Assembly (NCBI RefSeq): GCF_017921835.1
Contig: NZ_JAGEMN010000001.1
Location: 985,874 to 1,049,873, forward strand
Direction of reading: 5' to 3'
DNA length: 64,000 nucleotides
From: Sporosarcina sp. 6E9
GTDB taxonomy: Bacteria > Bacillota > Bacilli > Bacillales_A > Planococcaceae
Position numbers and translations under genes: made by a program. The notes beneath the pieces are model-generated. The model did not search any database. It was not told where the DNA came from and saw nothing but the letters and a program-made list of their open reading frames with translations. This document shows, one piece after another, positions 8,349-17,796 of the stretch; the first letter of the stretch is position 1; each line of letters starts with the position of its first letter.

Positions 8349-10256
8349 TTATTTTATTTCGTTTTCATTTGGTTTCATATAATCTTTTTCTTTTTCTTCC
8401 TCTTTAAATCTTAGTAAATCCCCGTTAATAATCATGTCTGAGTAATCCAATTCAGTTGTAGTCCGTTCCGAATAGGGTTCACATTCGAGTCCTTCGACTT
8501 CTTCACCTGTATTCGTATCATAACAAACATCATTTGTGTACACGTATTTATCCGTTACAAATCGACCATCTCTGAATACGACAAACTCTTCATGATCCGG
8601 TGAAAACATATCAGCACCTAGTTGCATGTCACCTTTAGTATCAATCCCCATTAAATGAAGCAATGTAGGTCTTAAATCTAATTGACCAGCAACATCATCA
8701 ATAACTTCTCCTTTTTCAGAACCAGGAATATGAATGAAGAGCGGCACTTTCTGTAGTTTAACATTATCAAAAGATGTGATTTCTTTGTCTAAATACATGC
8801 CCATTGCCTTATTATGATTTTCGGAAATTCCGTAATGGTCACCATACATGACAATTATTGAATTATCGTATAGCCCTTTTTCTTTTAAGTCATCAAAAAG
8901 GATTTTTATAGCTTCATCCATATATCGTACAGATTGAAAATAATTATTCAAAGTACGTGAGTTTGAATCGTATTTTGGGATCAACATATCTTCTTCATCT
9001 AATACGAATGGATAATGGTTCGTTAATGTAATCAGTCTCGAATAAAAAGGTTGCGGCATTTCAGTCATTAAATCTACCGATTGCTCAACGAAAGGGATAT
9101 CTTTCATACCCCAGTTAACGGCATCTCCTTCATTTATCGTGTAACTATTAACATCATAAAACTTCTTAATATTCAGCGCGTTATACATAATATCACGGTT
9201 CCAAAAACTTGAATTGTTCGCGTGCATTACATTTGTAAAATAACCATTTTCTCCAAGACGTTTGGATAATGAATTATACGTATTTCCACTATGCGTGAAA
9301 AACACAGCACTTCCATTTCTCGGATAAAGCGAGGTCTCAAGTAAAAACTCTGAATCTGAAGTTTTCCCTAACCCAGTCTGATGATAGAAGTCGGAAAAAT
9401 AAAATGTGTCAGGGTCTTTTGTCAATTCATTTAAAAATGGTGTAATTACATGCCCATCCATTTCTTCATTTATTACAAATGATTGAAGGGATTCCAATGA
9501 GACAGCAATGATATTTCTATCCTTCGCAATGCCAAACATTTCTGGATTTGGTGCAGCGTAATTCGCATTGCTATAGTTTTCCACTTCAACTAATTCACTA
9601 CCATCAGCCAGTGCTCTTTGGGCATGTGATTTTGATTGAATAAAAACATCATAAATATGGTAATTGTAAGTACCAATGTTTTTAACTAAGAGTTCCCGAT
9701 CGAATGTACGTGTTAACAGTTGCGGTCTTTGCGTTTCCGCGAGACCTAAGTTCAACATCATTATTGTAGCAGCCATTATAAAATAAAGCTTGCGCGCTAC
9801 TATGCCGTTTTGCGCCGTTTCTTTTCCTGATTTTGGCAACAATCGAATTGCCAAAAAGACTACAATGGCATCTGCGAAGAAAAAGATGTCCGTTAGATTC
9901 ATATTGGCTGTAATCGATGAAGACAAGTCATTAAAGTTACTCGTTTGAAATAATAAAGGCAAGGTAATAAAATCATTAAAAAATCTATAAAAGACTGCAT
10001 TGGAGAACATCACAATCGATGTAAGCATACTGATTGTGAATATATATATATTTCTTCGTTTCGTACTCTTGATGAATAGCGCGATTCCATAAACAAATAA
10101 TAAAAAGCTAAGTGGATTCATCAACAGGATGAATTCCTGCATCATATTATCAATTTTCATATTAAAGCTTGCTTTATAGCCAATATATGTGGTAATCCAT
10201 GTCGCGATTATTGCAATGATGAGTACGGAATGTTTGGGCCATTTAAAATTTTTCAT
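8349..10256 (-). CDS. ltaS: Lipoteichoic acid synthase family protein (YqgS-like)
   Basis: A 635-residue polyglycerolphosphate synthase. Five transmembrane helices occupy about residues 10-185, then an extracellular sulfatase-fold domain. Active-site features: E255 in VSLESLQSF, the nucleophile T299 in GLGKTSDSEF, W and R in the FWNRD segment, and the metal-binding YGDHYG. A signal-peptidase-like QRALA near residue 213 fits the cleavage that releases the domain in LtaS. In B. subtilis the gene here is yqgS, one of several paralogues; whether this is the main LTA synthase cannot be judged. ATG start with AAAGGAAG upstream. Confidence 0.9.
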   Translation of the reverse strand: MKNFKWPKHSVLIIAIIATWITTYIGYKASFNMKIDNMMQEFILLMNPLSFLLFVYGIALFIKSTKRRNIYIFTISMLTSIVMFSNAVFYRFFNDFITLPLLFQTSNFNDLSSSITANMNLTDIFFFADAIVVFLAIRLLPKSGKETAQNGIVARKLYFIMAATIMMLNLGLAETQRPQLLTRTFDRELLVKNIGTYNYHIYDVFIQSKSHAQRALADGSELVEVENYSNANYAAPNPEMFGIAKDRNIIAVSLESLQSFVINEEMDGHVITPFLNELTKDPDTFYFSDFYHQTGLGKTSDSEFLLETSLYPRNGSAVFFTHSGNTYNSLSKRLGENGYFTNVMHANNSSFWNRDIMYNALNIKKFYDVNSYTINEGDAVNWGMKDIPFVEQSVDLMTEMPQPFYSRLITLTNHYPFVLDEEDMLIPKYDSNSRTLNNYFQSVRYMDEAIKILFDDLKEKGLYDNSIIVMYGDHYGISENHNKAMGMYLDKEITSFDNVKLQKVPLFIHIPGSEKGEVIDDVAGQLDLRPTLLHLMGIDTKGDMQLGADMFSPDHEEFVVFRDGRFVTDKYVYTNDVCYDTNTGEEVEGLECEPYSERTTTELDYSDMIINGDLLRFKEEEKEKDYMKPNENEIK

Positions 10257-10402
10257 TCCTGTAACTTCCTTTCAATATAAGTTCTTTAAGAATATGTTTA
10301 TAATAAACTGTGTTGCGATTGCACTCTATAATAGACGTACAGAGTGATGGAAAGTTTCATTTATAGATGAGATTGAGCCTAAAGTCTAAACAATCTAGGT
10401 CT

Positions 10403-10594
10403 TTAGTGGCTGTTTGTTGACTCAGTTCTTAATATTAAGATAGCCTTCAAATATTCATCTTGTTGAAGCAAACCGCTGTCATAAAGATCTTTGACTTCTG
10501 ACATCATTAAATCGATATCATCTTTCCGATTTCCAGTATAAACATAAATACCAAACCTTTTAAGCAAGTGAATGATACTAAGTAGATTTTTCAA
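10403..10594 (-). CDS. yqgQ: YqgQ family small protein (DUF910)
   Basis: 63 residues containing the family core LLKRFGIYVYTGNRKDD and LMMSEVKDLYDSGLL. Proteins of this family form a small three-helix bundle of unknown function, proposed to bind nucleic acid. It overlaps the end of yqgN by four bases (ATGA), so the two are translated together. In B. subtilis gluP and glcK lie on either side of yqgQ; here they are missing. Confidence 0.88.
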   Translation of the reverse strand: MKNLLSIIHLLKRFGIYVYTGNRKDDIDLMMSEVKDLYDSGLLQQDEYLKAILILRTESTNSH

Positions 10595-11172
10595 TGATTA
10601 TTCTCACCTTTCACGCAAATAACTATGCCGTTTTCAGTGAAGATCTTTTGCACGGGAATGTCATGTTCCTCAAACGGGATTGTTTGACCAGTTTGTTTTT
10701 CAAATGCCAAAGAAACCACATCACCTGTGTAATCCATCAAATATCTATCGTAATAACCTCCGCCGAAACCAATCCGCAATCCATTATCGGCATAGACAAC
10801 CCCTGGTACAATTTGTAGATTTATTTTATCCTTCTCAATAGATCTCGTTTCCTTAATAATTGGTTCTTGTAAGTCTAAATAGACTGTTTCCAAATTATCG
10901 TAAGAGGTAATCATTCTGAAATCCATTTCTCTGGTTTTATTTTCACATTTAGGCACTGCGATTTTTTTCCCTAGTTCCCAAGCCGCTTCGATAATCGGTC
11001 TAGTATTCACTTCAGGAAATCTAGAAATAGTAATCCCTATAATTGAAGCGTTAAGAAATTCCGGGGAATTTAAGAGGTTCTTTTTAATATATAAAGACTT
11101 TTGCTTATACAATGCTATTTCCATTGATTTTAATTGTTTTATCATTTCGTTACGAAAAACACTCTTTTTCAC
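10591..11172 (-). CDS. yqgN: 5-formyltetrahydrofolate cyclo-ligase
   Basis: A 193-residue enzyme converting 5-formyl-THF to 5,10-methenyl-THF with ATP. The signature GLRIGFGGGYYDRYL is at about residues 132-146. The N-terminal KQKSLYIKKNLL and the ISRFPEVNTRPII segment are typical. GTG start at 11172 behind GGGGGT. Forms a two-gene unit with yqgQ. Confidence 0.92.
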   Translation of the reverse strand: MKKSVFRNEMIKQLKSMEIALYKQKSLYIKKNLLNSPEFLNASIIGITISRFPEVNTRPIIEAAWELGKKIAVPKCENKTREMDFRMITSYDNLETVYLDLQEPIIKETRSIEKDKINLQIVPGVVYADNGLRIGFGGGYYDRYLMDYTGDVVSLAFEKQTGQTIPFEEHDIPVQKIFTENGIVICVKGENNH

Positions 11173-11231
11173 TGTAATACCCCCATTTCAAATGAAAAAA
11201 CCAAAACCAATGACGGTTTTGGCCTGAGCGA

Positions 11232-11381
11232 TTATTTCGTTTCACGATGCAAAGTTTGTTTTCTTTCACGTGAGCAGTATTTTTTCATTTCGAGACGTTC
11301 CGGATTGTTACGTCTATTTTTCTTTGAAATATAATTGCGCTCACCGCATTCGGTGCAAGCAAGTGTAATGTTTACGCGCAT
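11232..11381 (-). CDS. rpmG: 50S ribosomal protein L33
   Basis: A 49-residue protein read directly from the minus strand, beginning [20 protein letters not shown] and ending LHRETK. The first zinc pair CTEC (Cys 9 and 12) is present. At the second site only Cys36 remains (KYCSRE), the partly degenerate zinc-site form common in staphylococcal-type L33. ATG start with GGAGGGACAAAT upstream. Confidence 0.95.
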   Translation of the reverse strand: MRVNITLACTECGERNYISKKNRRNNPERLEMKKYCSRERKQTLHRETK

Positions 11382-11488
11382 ATTTGTCCCTCCCACTCAT
11401 CAGACTATAAAAATAAATATGAGCATGATTTATACGACTTATTAATTATAACATGAACCACCCAGATGTCCAGTAATAAAAACAATCG

Positions 11489-13696
11489 TTATTGATTTAT
11501 TACTTCATCATCTTCTTCTAGTACATCATCTTTATTAAACGGATTCTGTATTTTAAAAACATCATCAGATTTCGCGTTTTTCTCTCTTTTTTCCTTCAAC
11601 TCGAAATACTTCGTCACGGCTGCCTCAACAATATCATTTTGAGCGGCTGGATATCTTCCCGGGTTAGTAGAAACGTTTGGAATGATGACTGCATAGGCGA
11701 TTTCCGGATTATCAAAAGGTGCATAGCCAACATGCGATAAGTTAATCGTATTTTTATAATATATATACTTTTTCCCTTCCGGATCATTAGGATCGGGAAT
11801 ACTAGTACTTGCTTGTGCCGTTCCAGTCTTCCCTGCAGCTTTGAAATCCGCTCCATCAAAAAGCGTTCTAGCTGTCCCCCTAGATCCGTAATACGTGTAA
11901 TACATGCCGCTTTTGATTCTGTCGATTTCTTCATCCGTATTTTTAATACGATTTAATACACGGACGGGCGTTTCTTCTGCTACACGACCGAATATCTCAC
12001 CGTCGGGAGAAGGTTCACGAACTTCTTTTAATACCTTAGGTGCTACTCGATACCCATCATTTGCAATCGTCGAAACATATTGGGCAAGTTGAAGCGGCGT
12101 ATATGTGGCAAACTGACCGATGGCATAGTCTAAGATATCACTTGTATTCGCTTTGGATGAATATCCACTTACTTCGCCCGGTAGATCTACACCAGTGAGA
12201 CTTCCAAGACCAAATGATTCAAATGAATTTTTCATAATATCAAAAGTTGAACTCTCCAAAGATAATGACTTTCCTCTTTGATAACTTCCATTTCCAATTC
12301 CAATTGCGGTTTTCCACATATAAACGTTGGAAGAACGACCTATCGCTTCAATATCATTTACCGGAATTCGGTTATATGAACGGTTAAATACCGAACTCTT
12401 CGGTTGGTCTTTTGCAATTTGCATCATTTCATCCATCTTGTATTCACCAATCCGAGCACCGCCTTCTTGATAACCAGTTAAGAGCGTTGCCATTTTTACA
12501 GTTGACCCCGCCATATAAGCGCCTGCAAATGTACCGAATGAGTAATCACTTATTTCATATTTTCCTGTATCTTTGTTTCGATTTACACGCTTCCCAACGA
12601 GTGATAAGACTTCTCCTGTTTTCGGATTCATCATCACAAGAAATGCTTCATTTAAAGCTTGCGAGTTCGGCCCATATTTCAATTCCAGTAACTTATCTGA
12701 AACAATGTCCTCCAACGCCGCATTTAATTCGCTATCAATTGTTAATATTAAATCTTTACCAGGTATTCCTTCTTGGATTGTTTTCGTTTCTACCACTTTA
12801 CCAGTACGATCTTTGACATTTTTCACGACTGTTTTTTGTCCTTGCAGAAGTTCTTCATAGTATTGTTCAATGAAGCTTTTTCCAACACGGTCATTTCTGG
12901 AATAATCGCGTGCTAAATAATAATCCAGATCCTGACTTGGAATTCCCTGATCAGGCGTAGTTGTAGTACCCAAAATTGTATTGTATGACTTTCTGACCCG
13001 TTCCCAGTCGGTAGTTGTATTCACACCTGGAAGTTCACTGAGTCGCTCGGATACAGCTGCAAACTCCTCATCCGTGACGTCGCCGCTCTTAATGATTTGG
13101 GGTGAAAAGGCGTATCCTGACATCATCTCGCGGTAAATAGCCAAGACCTCAAGTTCGTGCTTGTTAAATGAATTTAATTCTTCTTCTGTTACACGTTCAC
13201 GGGTTAAACGGTTAATTTCTCTTTGGATTTGAGATGGATCACCTTTAAGTTTATCAATCTCTTTTTGAGTGACTTTTTTTGCAGCCTTGTCTCTATTATG
13301 TAGAATCCAAAAGTCTCGTTTATCTCCAATGGTTGTTCGATTTGTGTTTTGGTCAATTAATACCGCCAATTTTTCTGCTATGTCTAACATTTCTTCTGTA
13401 GTTGTTGAGGTTGTTTTCGTATACGTGATTGCGTTCTTCGGTTCATTATCAACAAGAATGCGACCATCCCGATCGAAAATTCTACCGCGCGGCACACTCG
13501 TATTTACAGAAACTTCTTCTTTTCTTTCCAAGGCTCGTACGTAGTCATCACTTTTTACAATTTGCAAATAACCGAGTCGAAGTATAAGTATCGAAAAAAG
13601 AACAAATACCGAAAAGAAAAGGAGGTTCATGCGAAATGCGATGTGTTTTCGTTGTCTAACCTTGGGTTGTTCAGCTCTTCTAGCTCTCTTTGCCAA
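11489..13696 (-). CDS. pbpA: Class B penicillin-binding protein (PBP2A/PbpA-like transpeptidase)
   Basis: A 735-residue bitopic membrane transpeptidase for peptidoglycan cross-linking, probably in cell elongation. A basic N-terminus precedes one transmembrane helix (MNLLFFSVFVLFSILILRL). Next comes the dimerisation domain with RGRIFDRDG, and then the catalytic domain with the serine motif STVK (AGSTVKMATLL), SSN (GRSSNVYMW) and KTGT (AAGKTGTAQAS). Start TTG 13696 lies after GGAAGGGGG; the longer frame from 13756 adds residues without a binding site. It occupies the place of B. subtilis pbpA beside sodA; the pst genes that normally follow are absent. Confidence 0.9.
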   Translation of the reverse strand: MAKRARRAEQPKVRQRKHIAFRMNLLFFSVFVLFSILILRLGYLQIVKSDDYVRALERKEEVSVNTSVPRGRIFDRDGRILVDNEPKNAITYTKTTSTTTEEMLDIAEKLAVLIDQNTNRTTIGDKRDFWILHNRDKAAKKVTQKEIDKLKGDPSQIQREINRLTRERVTEEELNSFNKHELEVLAIYREMMSGYAFSPQIIKSGDVTDEEFAAVSERLSELPGVNTTTDWERVRKSYNTILGTTTTPDQGIPSQDLDYYLARDYSRNDRVGKSFIEQYYEELLQGQKTVVKNVKDRTGKVVETKTIQEGIPGKDLILTIDSELNAALEDIVSDKLLELKYGPNSQALNEAFLVMMNPKTGEVLSLVGKRVNRNKDTGKYEISDYSFGTFAGAYMAGSTVKMATLLTGYQEGGARIGEYKMDEMMQIAKDQPKSSVFNRSYNRIPVNDIEAIGRSSNVYMWKTAIGIGNGSYQRGKSLSLESSTFDIMKNSFESFGLGSLTGVDLPGEVSGYSSKANTSDILDYAIGQFATYTPLQLAQYVSTIANDGYRVAPKVLKEVREPSPDGEIFGRVAEETPVRVLNRIKNTDEEIDRIKSGMYYTYYGSRGTARTLFDGADFKAAGKTGTAQASTSIPDPNDPEGKKYIYYKNTINLSHVGYAPFDNPEIAYAVIIPNVSTNPGRYPAAQNDIVEAAVTKYFELKEKREKNAKSDDVFKIQNPFNKDDVLEEDDEVINQ

Positions 13697-13745
13697 AAAA
13701 ATTCCCCCTTCCTTCATTATTATAGAATTATAACATTTAAATAAG

Positions 13746-13782
13746 AAAAAGCACATACCTTGACGAACAAGGTATGTGCTTT
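13746..13782 (-). terminator. Bidirectional terminator between sodA and pbpA
   Basis: Perfect stem AAAGCACATACCTTG/CAAGGTATGTGCTTT with loop ACGAA; the minus strand continues into TTTTTC. It ends the sodA transcript. Confidence 0.9.
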
Positions 13783-13807
13783 GTTCCTTATTTACAAAAG
13801 ATTTTTT

Positions 13808-14410
13808 TTACTTACCGTAACGTTTTGCAACTTCGTCCCAATTAACAACATTCCAAAAAGCTGAAATGTAGTCTGGACGACGGTTTTGATAGTTTAGATA
13901 GTATGCATGCTCCCAAACGTCAAGGCCTAGAAGTGGTGTTTTACCTTCCATAATAGGTGAATCTTGGTTTGCAGTAGACATGATTTCTAGCTCTCCATCA
14001 GCCAATACAAGCCAAGCCCATCCTGAACCGAAACGAGTAGCTCCTGCATTTGCAAATTGTTCTTTGAAAGCATCGAAGCTACCGAACTTAGCGTCAATTG
14101 CTGTTTTTAGTTCACCTGTTGGTTCGCCGCCGCCATCAGCAGATAAAAGTTCCCAGAATAAGGAGTGGTTAGCATGTCCACCGCCGTTATTACGGACAGC
14201 AGTTCTTTTGTCTTCAGGTACAGCATCCAAATTCGCGATTAAATCTTCAATTGATTTGTTTAGTAACTCTTCGTTTCCTTCAAGTGCATTGTTTAAGTTC
14301 GTAACATATGCATTATGATGTTTCGTGTGATGAATATTCATCGTCTCTTTGTCAATATGTGGTTCTAGTGCATCGTATGCATAAGGTAGTTCTGGTAGTT
14401 TGTAAGCCAT
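13808..14410 (-). CDS. sodA: Superoxide dismutase, Mn/Fe family
   Basis: A 200-residue cytoplasmic superoxide dismutase. Metal ligands are H27 (NIHHTKHH), H82 (NHSLFW), D164 and H168 (DVWEHAYYL). The [12 protein letters not shown] context and the length favour the manganese form. I chose ATG 14410, directly behind GAGGAGGAATGGAATA, over a longer frame from 14452. Single-gene transcript with its own terminator. Confidence 0.95.
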   Translation of the reverse strand: MAYKLPELPYAYDALEPHIDKETMNIHHTKHHNAYVTNLNNALEGNEELLNKSIEDLIANLDAVPEDKRTAVRNNGGGHANHSLFWELLSADGGGEPTGELKTAIDAKFGSFDAFKEQFANAGATRFGSGWAWLVLADGELEIMSTANQDSPIMEGKTPLLGLDVWEHAYYLNYQNRRPDYISAFWNVVNWDEVAKRYGK

Positions 14411-14494
14411 TATTCCATTCCTCCTCAGATAATTCGTATGATTGCTACACACTTAACAATAGCAAAAATTAGATTACCGTTCAAATAAAATGGA

Positions 14495-14977
14495 CTATTT
14501 GACAAAGAAGATAAATATTACAATCATAACGAACATCAGAAATCCTTTCGTGATTACGGAGGTCAAAAATCCGATTAGCGAACCAAAACCTGTTTTTAAA
14601 GCTTGTTTAAATCCTGATTTGGAAACAACTAATTCTGAAATGATCGCGCCTAAAAACGGGCCAAGCAATATTCCAAACACGGGAATAACAAAAGGACCAA
14701 TAAGAAGTCCAATCGTACTTCCCCACATCCCCGCTTTGGATCCACCGAATTTTTTCACGCCAACGAGATTGGATAACGTATCGGCACCGAACAAAAGTAT
14801 GATGAACAGAATTTGAATAACCCAAAACAGCCAATTCATTCCATCAAATGAAACAATCAATCCATAAAGAAGAAACCCACCCAGTATAAAGAGGGCGGAG
14901 GGGATAATTGGATAAACAAGCCCCAGAAAAGCTACGACAAAAAACAGAATCGCTATAACCCAACCAATTATCTCCAT
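14495..14977 (-). CDS. yqgC: DUF456 family membrane protein
   Basis: 160 residues with about four hydrophobic helices and the duplicated glycine-rich loops typical of DUF456 (FGGSKAGMWGSTIGLLIG and FLGAIISEL). Same position as yqgC. Function unknown. Confidence 0.85.
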   Translation of the reverse strand: MEIIGWVIAILFFVVAFLGLVYPIIPSALFILGGFLLYGLIVSFDGMNWLFWVIQILFIILLFGADTLSNLVGVKKFGGSKAGMWGSTIGLLIGPFVIPVFGILLGPFLGAIISELVVSKSGFKQALKTGFGSLIGFLTSVITKGFLMFVMIVIFIFFVK

Positions 14978-15004
14978 TTGAAATCTTCCTTTTTAATTAC
15001 TGTA

Positions 15005-16636
15005 TTATCCTCGTTTTCCGAGAATGGCCTCTGCAATATTTACTGCGTGGTCGCCAATTCGTTCAAGATTGGAAACGATATCGACGAACACCATACCTGC
15101 CTGTGGAGAACAGCTTCTTTCGTTTAGACGTAAAATATGATTCTTTCTGAATTTACGCTCCATCTTGTCTATCAAATCTTCTTTTTGAGTGACTGTTCTT
15201 GCTAAATCCATATCGTTCGTATCCAGTGATTGAACAGCTTTCTGAACGGTTTCAATTGTTAATGTAAACATCTCAGATAAATCATTCATTGCGTCTTCTG
15301 AGAGCGTCACTCGATTTACATCCCGATAATCAATTAATTCGATGATGTTTTCAAAATGGTCGCCAATTCGTTCAATGTCCCTCACCGTTTCCATTAATGT
15401 AACGTGATGAGCTGATTCATCGGGAGAGATATTAACCGACGAAATTTGAATTAGATAATTTGTAATTTCCCTGTCCAGGTTATTTATAGCATCTTCAATC
15501 TGGTAACCTGTTTCAGCATGTTTCTTCTCACCAGTTTTTAAATAATCATACGTAACTGATAATCCTTGAACACTGAAATCCCCCATACGAATAACTTCTT
15601 CTTTAGCTTGTCCAATCGCGACAGCTGGAGATTGTTGGATGAAATGATAATCTAAATGTTTTGGGCGATACTCAATTGTTACATCTTCACCCGGTATTAA
15701 TTTAGTTACCAACCATGCCCACGCGCCGATTAGCGGAAATTGAATGACTGTATTTGCGACGTTAAAGCTACCGTGCGCAAACGCAATTTGCATTTTACTT
15801 TCGAGTGCTAATACTGATGATATCCACTCAACATATGCCGTAAAAGGAACAAGTAATATAATGAATACAACAGAACCGATAACATTAAAGAGTACGTGTG
15901 CCGCAGCAGCTCTTCTAGCTGCTACAGATGCACCAATCGAAGCTAACACTGCAGTAATCGTCGTACCAATGTTATCCCCGAATAAAATAGGCAAGGACGC
16001 TTTCAAATCGATTAGGTTTTCAGCATATAATCCCTGCAAAATTCCGACTGTTGCACTTGAACTTTGTACAATTAGCGTGAAAATCGTTCCCACAACAACA
16101 CCAAGTATCGAATGATCACTCATCGAAAGCGTTAAGTCAGTAAATGATTGAAGTTCCCGTAGAGGCTTCATTCCACCACTCATTAACTCGAGCCCTAGAA
16201 AAAGACCTCCGAACCCAAAAACGACTTCTCCAATATTTTTAATTTGATTTTTCTTGATGAAAAATATTAGGAATGCGCCGATTGCCATAATTGGAAGGGC
16301 GTAAGCACCAACATCAAGACCGATAATAAAGGCTGTCACGGTCGTTCCGATATTCGCACCCATGATGACTCCGATTGCTTGGCGTAACGTCATAAAACCA
16401 GCACTGACAAGTCCTACGGTGATTACAGTTGTTCCGGAACTTGATTGTATTAAAACAGTAACTATGATTCCAACAAGAACACCCATAAATGGATTCGTCG
16501 TAAATCGATCTAAAATATCCCGAAGCCTGTTTCCGGCTGCTTTTTGAAGGCCGTCTCCCATATACTTTATCGCAAACAAAAAGATTCCAAGTCCACCAAG
16601 AAATTGGAATATCATTTCTTGCCAGTTCAATTCCAT
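15005..16636 (-). CDS. Na+/phosphate cotransporter family protein with C-terminal PhoU-like domain
   Basis: 543 residues. The first 310 form two Na/Pi-cotransporter repeats, each with the signature QSSS (VLIQSSSGTTVITVG and LIVQSSSATVGILQG) and multiple transmembrane helices. Residues from about 340 form a PhoU-like helical bundle with two ERIGDH motifs (VRDIERIGDHFENI and NLERIGDHAVNI). B. subtilis YqeW/NptA is of this type. Start ATG 16636 (MELNWQ) lies 10 bases after GGGGA; an upstream ATG at 16657 has no binding site. Confidence 0.88.
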   Translation of the reverse strand: MELNWQEMIFQFLGGLGIFLFAIKYMGDGLQKAAGNRLRDILDRFTTNPFMGVLVGIIVTVLIQSSSGTTVITVGLVSAGFMTLRQAIGVIMGANIGTTVTAFIIGLDVGAYALPIMAIGAFLIFFIKKNQIKNIGEVVFGFGGLFLGLELMSGGMKPLRELQSFTDLTLSMSDHSILGVVVGTIFTLIVQSSSATVGILQGLYAENLIDLKASLPILFGDNIGTTITAVLASIGASVAARRAAAAHVLFNVIGSVVFIILLVPFTAYVEWISSVLALESKMQIAFAHGSFNVANTVIQFPLIGAWAWLVTKLIPGEDVTIEYRPKHLDYHFIQQSPAVAIGQAKEEVIRMGDFSVQGLSVTYDYLKTGEKKHAETGYQIEDAINNLDREITNYLIQISSVNISPDESAHHVTLMETVRDIERIGDHFENIIELIDYRDVNRVTLSEDAMNDLSEMFTLTIETVQKAVQSLDTNDMDLARTVTQKEDLIDKMERKFRKNHILRLNERSCSPQAGMVFVDIVSNLERIGDHAVNIAEAILGKRG

Positions 16637-16818
16637 TAAATAGTCATCCCCAATCATTCAATATAAACAATTCACCCTATTATGCTTGCCAAGATCCTTT
16701 AATGTAAATAGAAAACGTGAAAATTTACATTACCTTTACAATCGGTGTCGAAAAAGTCATCAATATGTCGAAATTGGATATTGTTTGATAGACTACAATA
16801 TAGTTAGGAGGCGTAATC

Positions 16819-17319
16819 ATGAAATTTCATCAACTATTCTTAGCGGGCATTTACGAACCGAAGAAACTAGCTGCATTTAGACTCCTTCCAATCGGTAGAG
16901 TCTTTAAATACGTATTTATGTTCATTTTCTTATTCACTGTAATTTCATTTGGACGTTTTTACTTGAATGATGAATTGTTGTTGGGACAAACCCCCGATTT
17001 AATTGAGCATGGAAGAAAAATAGGTTGGCTTATTTATCCGATGGCATTGCTTTTGCAGTTAGTCATTAGTACATTTTATGTCTTTATTAGAATTACCATC
17101 TTCGCCTACATAGGGTCTTTATTTCTTAATTTAAGAAAAAAGCGTGGTAACTACCTTCAGATTTGGAGAACATCCGCAATAGCAGTGACAGTTCCGATGC
17201 TGTTAACAATTGGATTTGATTTTTTTCCTGAAATTGCAGCGAATGGATTTTTATTCACTTCAATAGTTCATTTGCTTTATATTTTAACTGCTATTAAGTA
17301 TTACCCTAAACAACAATAA
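16819..17319 (+). CDS. yqgB: DUF1189 family membrane protein
   Basis: 166 residues with a DUF1189-type N-terminus (FHQLFLAGIYEPKKLAAFRLLPIGRVFKYVFM) and four to five hydrophobic helices. It corresponds to YqgB in gene order. Function unknown. TTAGGAGGCG upstream of the ATG. Confidence 0.8.
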   Translation: MKFHQLFLAGIYEPKKLAAFRLLPIGRVFKYVFMFIFLFTVISFGRFYLNDELLLGQTPDLIEHGRKIGWLIYPMALLLQLVISTFYVFIRITIFAYIGSLFLNLRKKRGNYLQIWRTSAIAVTVPMLLTIGFDFFPEIAANGFLFTSIVHLLYILTAIKYYPKQQ

Positions 17320-17377
17320 TAAAAACCAATGAATATTTCCCCCTTACGCGCATACAGTGGCGAAAGGGGGAATTTTA

Positions 17378-17704
17378 ATGAGAGTACTACTAATCGCAGC
17401 TATCATTTTCACGCTCATCCATTTTATTCGCATTGACCTCGTCGAAGGGACAATCCCTAGCAGACCGTTAATAGAAGAACCACAAGCATGTGAAGATGAA
17501 ACTTATTCTATTACTGTAACGTCAATTGATAACGATACCATCCAATCACTATTTGCACTCTACCCTGATCACGAAACAACCCTGCTCGATCGATTGACCA
17601 AGTTTTATTCATTAAACCCGCATTTACAAAAACAAGAAATTGTTGGCGGAGAAAAAATAAAGCTTCCTATGTCTAGCATCCAGACGACTAATTGCGTAGA
17701 ATAA
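17378..17704 (+). CDS. yqfZ: YqfZ-like small secreted or anchored LysM-like protein
   Basis: 108 residues. A hydrophobic N-terminus (MRVLLIAAIIFTLIHF) precedes a region with two cysteines (EACED-like QACEDE and TTNCVE). The pattern YSITVTSIDNDTIQSLFALYP...FYSLNP...VGGEKIKLP matches a diverged LysM domain. B. subtilis YqfZ at the same position is a small LysM protein. ATG 17378 follows AAAGGGGGAATTTTA; a GTG at 17357 is weaker. Confidence 0.7.
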   Translation: MRVLLIAAIIFTLIHFIRIDLVEGTIPSRPLIEEPQACEDETYSITVTSIDNDTIQSLFALYPDHETTLLDRLTKFYSLNPHLQKQEIVGGEKIKLPMSSIQTTNCVE

Positions 17705-17796
17705 GCAATATAAGGCATTCTCTTGCCTTTTCTCTACATAGATTGATAAAATATAAACAACAGACTGGCTTTAAAAACCTAAGGAGTGAATTATAA

